Notes under the pieces: generated by a model | What the model was told of the DNA's origin: nothing | What the model saw: the letters and a program-made list of their open reading frames with translations, nothing else | The model's database searches: none | Made by a program: the position numbers and the translations under genes | DNA from: an uncultured Lachnospiraceae bacterium | Lineage (GTDB): Bacteria > Bacillota > Clostridia > Lachnospirales > Lachnospiraceae | Length of the DNA: 64,000 bases | Reading direction: 5' to 3' | NCBI GenBank assembly: GCA_934351925.1 | Contig: CAKRJT010000006.1 | Location: 62,001 to 126,000 of the forward strand | Shown here: piece after piece, positions 39,216-46,389 of the stretch | How positions within the stretch are numbered: the stretch's first letter is position 1 | Layout: every line of letters starts with the position of its first letter

Positions 39216-40457
39216 TTAGTTATCATTTCCGAGAAAATTTTTCAGTTTATCGATATTGCTGCCCGCGCTGTTTAGCGCGCGTCTGCGCTTCAATGTGGCG
39301 AGAATTTTTTCGTAGTCGGCATCTTCGCGGCGCTTCTTCTCGGTCTGATTAATAGGCATGCCGTTTAATCTGTACATTCTTAGGCTGAAGGTTCTGAGCG
39401 TGTCATAGTAGCCTAAAAGTATGCGGAAGTCCACGTTTTTGTTGTTAAATTCGAGTGTTCCGTCAAAGAGGTCACCGATTTCACGGCTTGGCACAATCTC
39501 AACCACCTCCTTGAACTTAGAATATAGGGAAGTGTCGACTTTGTCATCCGGTTCAAGCTTCACAACGATGAGATTATCCGCGCCTACAGAGGTCATAGGA
39601 TATACAGGAACATTGTCTGCAAGACCGCCATCGCGGTATACATTTCCGTGGATAATCTCAGGAGGATAGATGTATGGCATAGCCGATGAGGCGAGCAGAA
39701 AACTCTTTGCGTCCTCGGGTGTGACCTCGTTTAGACTGATATACTCAGCCTGCGGCCTTTCGTTGAGACATTCGATGCAGTCCGAATTGTATCCGGACAC
39801 GCAGACGTAGGCAGGGATATGTGAGGCTGCGAGATTATCAAGCGTAAGATATTTGTCGATAATCCATATAAGCCCGTCGCGAGAGCACAGACCATCTGTG
39901 AGTGTGCGCTTGACGAGAGTGTCGAGAGGTCCTATTATGGTATCAAAATTGATATTGAGAAACTGCTTTGGCATAATCGAGGTCCAGATGGTTTTCGCAT
40001 CGTCGAACCCGCCAAGCGATATGAGTGCGGCATTTAAAGCGCCGACAGAGGAGCCGGACACTGCAACAAGGTTCTTCTCAAGCCGGATTTCGCGAAGCGC
40101 CTCCCATACGCCGAGCTGGTAAGCACCCTTTGCACCGCCGCCTGCGAGCACCAGCGCCCATTTTTCGCCGGAAGAGAAATCGTCCTTGGTGATAATCGGT
40201 GCATTGATATCCTCGAGCGTTATTTTGTGGGTATCGGCAGCTTTTTCGGAGTCATTCTGACTACCTTCGGTTTTGGCGTAGTCTGAAATGGTATCTTTTG
40301 CAGCCGCGACGGTATTACTTGTATCACTTTCGACAACAGCCCTGTGGCCCGTCATCTCATCCCATATCTTCTGTCGGGTCTCATTCTGCACCTGTATTTC
40401 ATCGTCAACCTCAGCCTCGAGCTGCCTCAATTTTTCTGATAAATCAATCTCATTCAT
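39216..40457 (-). CDS. Patatin-like phospholipase
   Basis: 413 residues, minus strand; ATG behind GAGGGGAAGG. The patatin domain (about 85-290) has the oxyanion loop GGGAKGAYQLGVWEAL, the nucleophile GSSVGALNAAL and the catalytic DGG in YRDGGLADNVPVYP. Family members hydrolyse acyl chains of lipids with a Ser-Asp dyad. An N-terminal extension of about 80 residues is charged and partly coiled-coil (EKLRQLEAEVDDEIQVQNET), and a C-terminal region of about 120 residues is unassigned. No signal peptide, so it acts in the cytosol or at the inner face of the membrane. Confidence 0.93.
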   Translation of the reverse strand: MNEIDLSEKLRQLEAEVDDEIQVQNETRQKIWDEMTGHRAVVESDTSNTVAAAKDTISDYAKTEGSQNDSEKAADTHKITLEDINAPIITKDDFSSGEKWALVLAGGGAKGAYQLGVWEALREIRLEKNLVAVSGSSVGALNAALISLGGFDDAKTIWTSIMPKQFLNINFDTIIGPLDTLVKRTLTDGLCSRDGLIWIIDKYLTLDNLAASHIPAYVCVSGYNSDCIECLNERPQAEYISLNEVTPEDAKSFLLASSAMPYIYPPEIIHGNVYRDGGLADNVPVYPMTSVGADNLIVVKLEPDDKVDTSLYSKFKEVVEIVPSREIGDLFDGTLEFNNKNVDFRILLGYYDTLRTFSLRMYRLNGMPINQTEKKRREDADYEKILATLKRRRALNSAGSNIDKLKNFLGNDN

Positions 40458-40525
40458 TACCTTCCCCTCCTCTTAAATCAAACAGTCATATTAGATAATT
40501 GTAAAGTTAAATTTAATATTGAACA

Positions 40526-40665
40526 GTTGTGTAATTTTTCCGGTACGCTACCAGACCTTTTTGAAAACGTCGGTGTTTATCGGCTGTGTTTTAGCCGATT
40601 ATGCACCGCTACGCTTTCAAAGGAGTGAGAACGTGTCTGGAAGTGTACCGGAAAAATTACACAAC
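40526..40665. repeat. 140-bp palindromic element with long inverted ends
   Basis: The left end GTTGTGTAATTTTTCCGGTA and its continuation through CCAGAC match the inverse of the right end (GTCTGG, then TACCGGAAAAATTACACAAC) with two mismatches over about 30 bp. Inner stems include ATCGGCT/AGCCGAT and GTCGGTG/CACCG. No coding capacity. It fits a MITE-like element or a large bidirectional terminator between two minus-strand genes. Confidence 0.8.
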
Positions 40666-40675
40666 GTCCGTTTAA

Positions 40676-41125
40676 TTACAATTTCGCAATCCCCTTTTTC
40701 ACAATCCTGACTCCGATAAGCGACATGAACATAATTCCGATACTTATGCCGAGTGCTGTCTCAATGGTCGTCACAAAGTATTTTTCAAACAGTACGGTGT
40801 CGTTGCTGATGACTGCTGACATGGTATAGAAAAGTCCGCCGCCCGGTATCATCGGCATTATTGACGGAATTAGGAAAACGGTTGTAGGAGCTTTTTTGAT
40901 GCGCGCCAGCATCTCGGAATACAGGGTTGCAAATGCCGCAGCCAGCATGTTTGTTATAAATGCGTTTGTGGTAATGAACTGTGATGCGAGGATGTAGATT
41001 ATCCACGCAAGCGAGCCGCCTGCGGAGGCATACAAAAGCTTGTCGCGTCTTATGTTAAAGAGTATGGAATAGCCGCCCGCTCCGAGACCGGCGGCAATCA
41101 CCTGAATAATGTATTTCTGTATCAT
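40676..41125 (-). CDS. Threonine/serine exporter, ThrE C-terminal half (DUF3815)
   Basis: 149 residues from the ATG at 41125 (GAGG at good distance). Four to five membrane helices; family text includes SILFNIRRDKLLYASAGGSL, TNAFITNMLAAAFATLYSEM and IPSIMPMIPGGGLFYTMSA. In Corynebacterium ThrE is one chain; in many Firmicutes it is split as here, with the DUF1212 half encoded upstream. The two halves should form one exporter for threonine, serine or small peptides. The upstream partner ends 88 bp before this start. Confidence 0.92.
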   Translation of the reverse strand: MIQKYIIQVIAAGLGAGGYSILFNIRRDKLLYASAGGSLAWIIYILASQFITTNAFITNMLAAAFATLYSEMLARIKKAPTTVFLIPSIMPMIPGGGLFYTMSAVISNDTVLFEKYFVTTIETALGISIGIMFMSLIGVRIVKKGIAKL

Positions 41126-41213
41126 GATAATCCTCATTCCGCCGCCAAGCTGCGGCACAAATAGTAATGAAAAATCCGCGGAGGCGATTTTCCATCTGTC
41201 ATAAAAACAATTT

Positions 41214-42005
41214 TTAATGAAAAAACAGGTTGAGTCCCACAATCGAGGTAGCGAAGCCGAGGGCAATGGCAATCGCGAGCATGACAGCCTCGATGAGCCT
41301 TAAAAGTCCTGACATGATATCGCCGCACAGGATATCCCTCAGCGAGTTGGTCATCTGGGTGCCCGGAATATAGAGCATTACAAGACCTATGAATACCTTG
41401 TCAAGGTTGTCGATAAAGCCTGTCAGACCGATGAAGCGCGCGAACACTCCGAGCAGAAATGTGCAGAAGAAGTTGTACATGAGCATATTTATGCCGAGTG
41501 GTCTCACCTTGAGGTCAAGGACATAAGCGATGAGCGAAAGAAGCCCGGCGGTCAGTCCGTCGCGCAGTGAGCCACCGAAAAATACAGCGAAGGCACCACT
41601 CGAGAGTGCATAGCCGAATAAGGTGATGTACCATGGAAAAAAGCGGGCTTTTTTGATATCTGCAATCTCTTCCTCTATATTATTATATGCAGGAGTGTTG
41701 GTACAGATATAGCGGGATATCGCATTTAGGTGTTCAAGCTTGTCAAGATTGTTGCTGTAGGAGTGAATACGCCTTGTCTGCGTGTCATGTGTGCCGTCGG
41801 GAAGCCTGATGGTGGTTGACAGGTATGAGGTTATAGAGAATACATCGACCTTCGTACAGCCGTAGGCTAAGCATATTCTTCTTATCGTATCTTCAACGCG
41901 GTTAGCTTCAGCACCGCAGATTATCATTCTCTCACCCATGTCCATGGACAAGGTGAGAAGCTGTTCGCCGGTCATGTTCGATTTGAGCTGTGTTTCACAT
42001 TCCAT
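41214..42005 (-). CDS. Threonine/serine exporter, ThrE N-terminal half (DUF1212)
   Basis: 263 residues from the ATG at 42005; the binding site is weak, and a start 19 codons earlier is also open. The soluble N-terminal region has LSMDMGERMIICGAEANRVE and FSITSYLSTTIRLPDGTHDT, typical of DUF1212. Five membrane helices follow from about residue 115, including GLVMLYIPGTQMTNSLRDIL, which carries the conserved PG. It pairs with the DUF3815 gene just downstream. Confidence 0.92.
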   Translation of the reverse strand: MECETQLKSNMTGEQLLTLSMDMGERMIICGAEANRVEDTIRRICLAYGCTKVDVFSITSYLSTTIRLPDGTHDTQTRRIHSYSNNLDKLEHLNAISRYICTNTPAYNNIEEEIADIKKARFFPWYITLFGYALSSGAFAVFFGGSLRDGLTAGLLSLIAYVLDLKVRPLGINMLMYNFFCTFLLGVFARFIGLTGFIDNLDKVFIGLVMLYIPGTQMTNSLRDILCGDIMSGLLRLIEAVMLAIAIALGFATSIVGLNLFFH

Positions 42006-42138
42006 ATAAATAAAAATCCATTTCTTTATTTTATAACAAACTATCTTAAATGAATATAACACAACAGCCTTTAAAAATCAAAACAAATGTGGTACAGTTA
42101 AGGGGCAGTGAATACAGGAAAAAGTTAGAAAGGAATAC

Positions 42139-42633
42139 ATGTTTATGAATAAGATTGCAAGCTTTACGGTAAATCATATCGACCTTTTGACAGGTATCTA
42201 TGTGTCGAGGAGGGACAGGCTCGGGGAGCAGGTTCTAACTACCTTCGACCTTCGCTTTACAAGACCGAATGTTGAGCCTGTCATGGACACGGCAGGAATA
42301 CATACAATAGAGCATCTTGGCGCGACATTTTTGAGAAATAATCAGGAGTGGAAGGACAGAACAATCTATTTTGGACCAATGGGCTGCAGAACGGGCTTTT
42401 ATGTTATTTTTGCGGGTGATTTAGAGTCGAAGGACATCGTGGGGGTTATAGGAGAGATGATAGATTTTATTATCAATTTTTCCGACAAAGAGTGTGATAT
42501 ACCTGGATATTCGCCAAGGGACTGCGGCAACTATCTGGACAACAATGTGATGGAAGCTAAGACCTATGCGCGCAAATTTAAGGCAGAGGTTCTTGACAAC
42601 CTCTGCCCTGAGAGACTTACATATCCTGAATAA
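42139..42633 (+). CDS. luxS: S-ribosylhomocysteine lyase
   Basis: 164 residues; ATG behind GAAAGGAATAC. LuxS splits S-ribosylhomocysteine to homocysteine and DPD, the precursor of autoinducer-2, and detoxifies the SAM by-product. The metal ligands are in HTIEHLGATFLRN (His55, Glu58, His59) and GYSPRDCGNYLDNN (Cys at about 127), and the catalytic Cys83 in GPMGCRTGFYV. Its stop codon directly abuts the stop codon of udk on the other strand, with no spacer. Confidence 0.98.
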   Translation: MFMNKIASFTVNHIDLLTGIYVSRRDRLGEQVLTTFDLRFTRPNVEPVMDTAGIHTIEHLGATFLRNNQEWKDRTIYFGPMGCRTGFYVIFAGDLESKDIVGVIGEMIDFIINFSDKECDIPGYSPRDCGNYLDNNVMEAKTYARKFKAEVLDNLCPERLTYPE

Positions 42634-43269
42634 TCAGTCCAACTTTAAAAGAGAGTCTATATGGCTTAATAAAAGTTCGATGGCGGAGGTGTTCTGACCG
42701 CCGCGCGGGATTATAATGTCTGCGTATTTCTTCGATGGCTCTATGTATGCCTCGTGCATCGGCTTTACAGTGTCGTGGTACTGTGAGAGTATTGACTCCA
42801 CGGTACGCGCACGCTCTGCCATATCACGCTTGATACGTCGCATAAGACGTTCATCGGCATCGGTGTCCACGAAGATTTTTAAATCCATCTCGTCGCGGAG
42901 TTCCTTGTTCTCAAGAATGAGTATTCCCTCGACGATGACAACCTTCTTAGGCTCGACGAGCGTTGCAGCCTGACTTCTGTTGTGGATGGAATAGTCATAT
43001 ATAGGAACCTCGACAGGTATGCCCTTCTTTAACATGCGGACATGTTCGACCATCATTTCGGTTTCGAAGGAGTCCGGGTGGTCATAGTTGAGCTTCGAGC
43101 GTTCCTCGTAGTTGAGCTCGTTGTGAGCCTTATAGTAGCTGTCGTGGCTGAGCACGGCGAGATTGTCGCCGAAGTGTGCGCGGATTATGTTGACGATGGT
43201 GGTCTTGCCGGACGCACTTCCACCCGCGACACCGATAACCTTGATGTTGGATTTATTTGAAACAGACAT
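42634..43269 (-). CDS. udk: Uridine kinase
   Basis: 211 residues from the ATG at 43269, behind GAGAGGTGCAGT. It phosphorylates uridine and cytidine for pyrimidine salvage. Walker A GGSASGKTTIVN, LSHDSYYKAHNELNYEERSK, YDHPDSFETEMM, the conserved VPIYDYSIHNRS and RRIKRDMAERARTVESIL are all present. Its promoter (43301-43329) faces away from the GH27 gene. It ends exactly where luxS ends. Confidence 0.96.
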   Translation of the reverse strand: MSVSNKSNIKVIGVAGGSASGKTTIVNIIRAHFGDNLAVLSHDSYYKAHNELNYEERSKLNYDHPDSFETEMMVEHVRMLKKGIPVEVPIYDYSIHNRSQAATLVEPKKVVIVEGILILENKELRDEMDLKIFVDTDADERLMRRIKRDMAERARTVESILSQYHDTVKPMHEAYIEPSKKYADIIIPRGGQNTSAIELLLSHIDSLLKLD

Positions 43270-43300
43270 ACTGCACCTCTCATGTATTTTGATTTTAACC

Positions 43301-43329
43301 ATTGTACAATAAAAAACGGTCAGGTGCAA
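43301..43329 (-). promoter_or_regulatory. Sigma-A promoter for udk
   Basis: On the minus strand TTGCAC (43329-43324), 17 bp, TACAAT (43306-43301). The start site would be about 25 bp before the udk ATG. Confidence 0.6.
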
Positions 43330-43361
43330 CTTATATTATAAATTCTTTGAGGAGGTATTTC

Positions 43362-44618
43362 ATGTACAAAAATGATTTTGCGGTAACTGCTCCTATGGGA
43401 TGGAACAGTTATGACTATTATGATACCACGGTCACACAGGCAGAGGTCGTGGCAAACGCCGATTTTATGGCTGAGAAGCTTAAAAAATCCGGGTGGGAGT
43501 ACATTGTTGTAGACATTGAATGGTACTCGAATGACGCGGGTACGAGAAGAAAGGAATACCAGTACATTCCGTTCGGTGATGTCCAGATGGACGGGTACGC
43601 AAGATTGCAGCCGTCGCCTAAGAGATTTCCGTCGTCCGCTGACGGCAGCGGTTTTAAATGGCTTGCGGACTATGTTCATGAAAAAGGTCTCAAGTTCGGA
43701 ATACATATAATGAGGGGAATCCCGAGGGAGGCGGCGCATAGACATTTGCCTATATACGGCAGCAGTTACACCGCAGACGAGGCGGCGGACGCTTTCTCAA
43801 TCTGCGGCTGGAACCCTGACATGTACGGTGTGAAGGACAATGCGGCAGGTCAGGCGTACTATGACTCTCTCATAGCGATGTACGCCGATTGGGGCGTGGA
43901 TTTTATAAAGTGTGATGATATCTGCGACAGTTGGATGTACAGGGAGCCGACATATTTTTCGGGCTGGCATGAGACGAGAATGTTGCATGAGGCTATTTTA
44001 AAGTGCGGCAGACCGATTGTGTTAAGCCTCTCACCGGGACCTGCACATGTGGACAAGGCATGGCACTACAGCGAATATGCAAACATGTGGAGAATAACCG
44101 ATGATTTCTGGGACAACTGGGCATCGCTCAAGGATATGTTCACAAGATGCGAGAGATGGCAGGATCATGTAAAGAAGGGCTGCTATCCCGACTGTGACAT
44201 GCTTCCTCTGGGCTTCCTCGGCAGGGGCTTCGGTCAGGAGAGACAGACGAACTTTACAAAGGACGAGCAGCGCACGATGCTGACCCTCTGGTGCATGTTC
44301 GGCTCGCCGCTCATGCTCGGCTGTGAGCTCACCAAGCTTGACGACGATACCCTCGCGCTCATCACCGACGGGAAAATACTCGGTCTGCTCTCCGAGGGCA
44401 GGCACGGCAGACAGCTTGTGCACAACGACAGAATCTCCGTGTGGATAAATGAGCCCGTGAATGACAAAGCCGTGGATAAGACAAGCTATATCGCGCTCTT
44501 TAACCTTGAGGACGAGAAAAAGACCATCAAGGTAGATTTATCAGAATACGAGGTGGACTCCGACAAAGTGCTAGAGTACGAAATCCCGGCACATGGGTCT
44601 GTGATGGTTGAGCTATAG
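43362..44618 (+). CDS. Glycoside hydrolase family 27 (alpha-galactosidase-like)
   Basis: 418 residues from the ATG at 43362, which follows TGAGGAGGTATTTC. GH27/36 clan D signatures: APMGWNSYDYYDTTVT at the start, VVDIEWYSND, the nucleophile Asp185 in FIKCDDICDSW and the acid/base Asp in WRITDDFWDNW. The C-terminal beta domain ends HGSVMVEL. No signal peptide, so it acts on imported oligosaccharides. Substrate could be alpha-galactosides, or beta-L-arabinopyranosides as in some GH27 members. Its 3' end is duplicated in the tandem repeat that follows. Confidence 0.9.
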   Translation: MYKNDFAVTAPMGWNSYDYYDTTVTQAEVVANADFMAEKLKKSGWEYIVVDIEWYSNDAGTRRKEYQYIPFGDVQMDGYARLQPSPKRFPSSADGSGFKWLADYVHEKGLKFGIHIMRGIPREAAHRHLPIYGSSYTADEAADAFSICGWNPDMYGVKDNAAGQAYYDSLIAMYADWGVDFIKCDDICDSWMYREPTYFSGWHETRMLHEAILKCGRPIVLSLSPGPAHVDKAWHYSEYANMWRITDDFWDNWASLKDMFTRCERWQDHVKKGCYPDCDMLPLGFLGRGFGQERQTNFTKDEQRTMLTLWCMFGSPLMLGCELTKLDDDTLALITDGKILGLLSEGRHGRQLVHNDRISVWINEPVNDKAVDKTSYIALFNLEDEKKTIKVDLSEYEVDSDKVLEYEIPAHGSVMVEL

Positions 44619-44775
44619 ATATATCAGAACTATAGGCAGTAGATATTTTTATGTATTTCTGCATATGGGTCTGTGGTTGTTGAGCTATAGATATATCAGA
44701 ACTATAGGCAGTGGGTATTTTGATGTATTTCTGTCTATGGTTCAGTGATTGTTGAACCATAGACTATAGAGTAAT
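44591..44775 (+). repeat. 72-bp tandem repeat starting in the 3' end of the GH27 gene
   Basis: Two and a half units with a period of 72 bp (starts 44591, 44663, 44735). Each contains ATGGGTCTGTG and TTGAGCTATAGATATATCAG, that is, the last codons and stop of GH27 plus the following spacer. The third copy is more diverged. It parallels the 60-bp repeat at the end of pdxS. Confidence 0.85.
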
Positions 44776-44786
44776 ATGAAGTAAAC

Positions 44787-44963
44787 GGTGTCAAAACCTG
44801 CCTACAGAACTTAAATGTGTATAATGTGTAATATTTATGCATGTCGCGATTTTTGGGCGATGCCTAGCTGTTCTTAGAACAACTTGCATTGCACAACCCG
44901 AGCCGACACGCATAAATATTACACATTATACACTCAAGTATTAAAGAGGCAGGTTTTGACACC
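44787..44963. repeat. 177-bp MITE-like element with two nested inverted repeats
   Basis: Outer arms GGTGTCAAAACCTGCCT / AGGCAGGTTTTGACACC are exact inverses; inner arms TGTATAATGTGTAATATTTA(TGC) / (GCA)TAAATATTACACATTATACA are too. The central 70 bp include TTCTTAGAACAACT. The element at 51461-51756 and the arm at 59567-59596 belong to the same family. No transposase is encoded. Confidence 0.85.
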
Positions 44964-45000
44964 CCAATCAATTCAGGAAGATATATTTTCGGAGGCGCAA

Positions 45001-46389
45001 ATGCTCACATACAACATGGAGGACAGAAAAGCTCTTCCTCTGTATGACTATCTGTACAGGTGCATAAAGAACGACATTCTCTCAGGAAGGATAACCGTTG
45101 GTGAGAAACTGCCTTCCAAGAGAAGCCTTGCTAAGCATCTCGACATAAGCGTTATTACTGTCGAGAATGCCTACGCGCAGCTTCTTTTAGAAGGCTATAT
45201 AACGAGCCATGAGAAAAAAGGATATTTTGTAAATGATACCGGCTCCGCGCCTCAGGCGAGCTGTCTTATACGACCTAAGGCTGAGGAGGAGTTCGAGTAC
45301 GCCTATTTTGCAGATTTGAAGTCGAACAGGATAAGGAGGAACAGATTTCCATTCTCGACCTGGGCTAAGCTCCTTCGCGACACCTTGGCGGACAGACCGG
45401 AGCAGCTTCTAAAGACGGTTCCGTATAACGGGGTGTATGAGCTGCGGCTTGCACTCGCACAATTTCTGCACGAATTTCGTGGCATGCAGGTGCTCCCGTC
45501 GCAGATTATAATATGCTCGGGAACCGAGAGCATGTACGGCAAGCTTTTTTGTCTCCTGCCGGATGCCATGTGGGCGGTGGAGAATGTCGGAAGTCAGAAG
45601 ATAACGGGGCTGTACGATATGTACCATGCAAGGTGGAAGCCTGTGTCGAGGGACGAGTACGGCGTTGACATGGACAGCCTCCATGAGAGCGGCTGCAATG
45701 TAGTGCATGTCACCCCGGCACAGCATTTTCCGGTTGGAACGGTTATGCCCGTAAAGAGAAGGACAGAGCTTCTCGAGTGGGCGAAGAGGCAGGATTATTA
45801 TATAATAGAGGACGATTATGACAGCGAGTTCTGGTATCAGGGCAGACAGGCACCGACGCTGTACAGCATGGATGGAAACGGAAGAGTCATATATTTTAAT
45901 ACTTTTTCAAAGACACTCATTCCGTCGCTTCGCATCAGTTACATGGTTCTGCCGTATGAGCTTGCCATGCGCTACGGCGGCGGGCTGAGCTTCTATTCGG
46001 GGACGGTTCCGAGCATGGAGCAGTATGCGCTCGCACGCTTTATATCGGAGGGATATTTTGAGCGCCATATCAATCATATGAGAAATTATTTTAAGGCGCA
46101 GAGGGGCAGGCTTTTTGAGGCGGTTAAGGGCTCGCCGATAGCGGAAATTTCGAGGATACATGAGATAAGCTCGGGTACATATTTTCTTTTGGAGCTTGAC
46201 ACAAAGATACCCGACAGGGAGCTTGTAAGGCGGATAAAGGACAAGGACATAAATGTGGCGTGTACCTCGGAGTACATGCCGGATAATTGCGCTGACACGC
46301 ACACAATTATTATTAATTACTGCGGTGTGTATGCGGAGCGCATTGAGGAGACTGTTGCGAGAATATGGGAGGCAGTGAAGGAGACATGA
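45001..46389 (+). CDS. MocR/PdxR-type GntR regulator with aminotransferase domain
   Basis: 462 residues from the ATG at 45001 behind TCGGAGGCGCAA; an earlier in-frame start lies inside the MITE-like element. The N-terminal GntR winged helix (about 10-75) has LPSKRSLAKHLDISVITVEN and AYAQLLLEGYITSHEKKGYF. The fold-type I aminotransferase-like domain (about 110-460) carries the PLP lysine Lys304 in FNTFSKTLIPSLR and the preceding IIEDDYDSEFWY. Such proteins sense PLP or its adducts; PdxR members activate pdxST, which is present in this window at 5-6.7 kb. The downstream GH2 gene overlaps it by 4 bp, so another target is also possible. Confidence 0.93.
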   Translation: MLTYNMEDRKALPLYDYLYRCIKNDILSGRITVGEKLPSKRSLAKHLDISVITVENAYAQLLLEGYITSHEKKGYFVNDTGSAPQASCLIRPKAEEEFEYAYFADLKSNRIRRNRFPFSTWAKLLRDTLADRPEQLLKTVPYNGVYELRLALAQFLHEFRGMQVLPSQIIICSGTESMYGKLFCLLPDAMWAVENVGSQKITGLYDMYHARWKPVSRDEYGVDMDSLHESGCNVVHVTPAQHFPVGTVMPVKRRTELLEWAKRQDYYIIEDDYDSEFWYQGRQAPTLYSMDGNGRVIYFNTFSKTLIPSLRISYMVLPYELAMRYGGGLSFYSGTVPSMEQYALARFISEGYFERHINHMRNYFKAQRGRLFEAVKGSPIAEISRIHEISSGTYFLLELDTKIPDRELVRRIKDKDINVACTSEYMPDNCADTHTIIINYCGVYAERIEETVARIWEAVKET

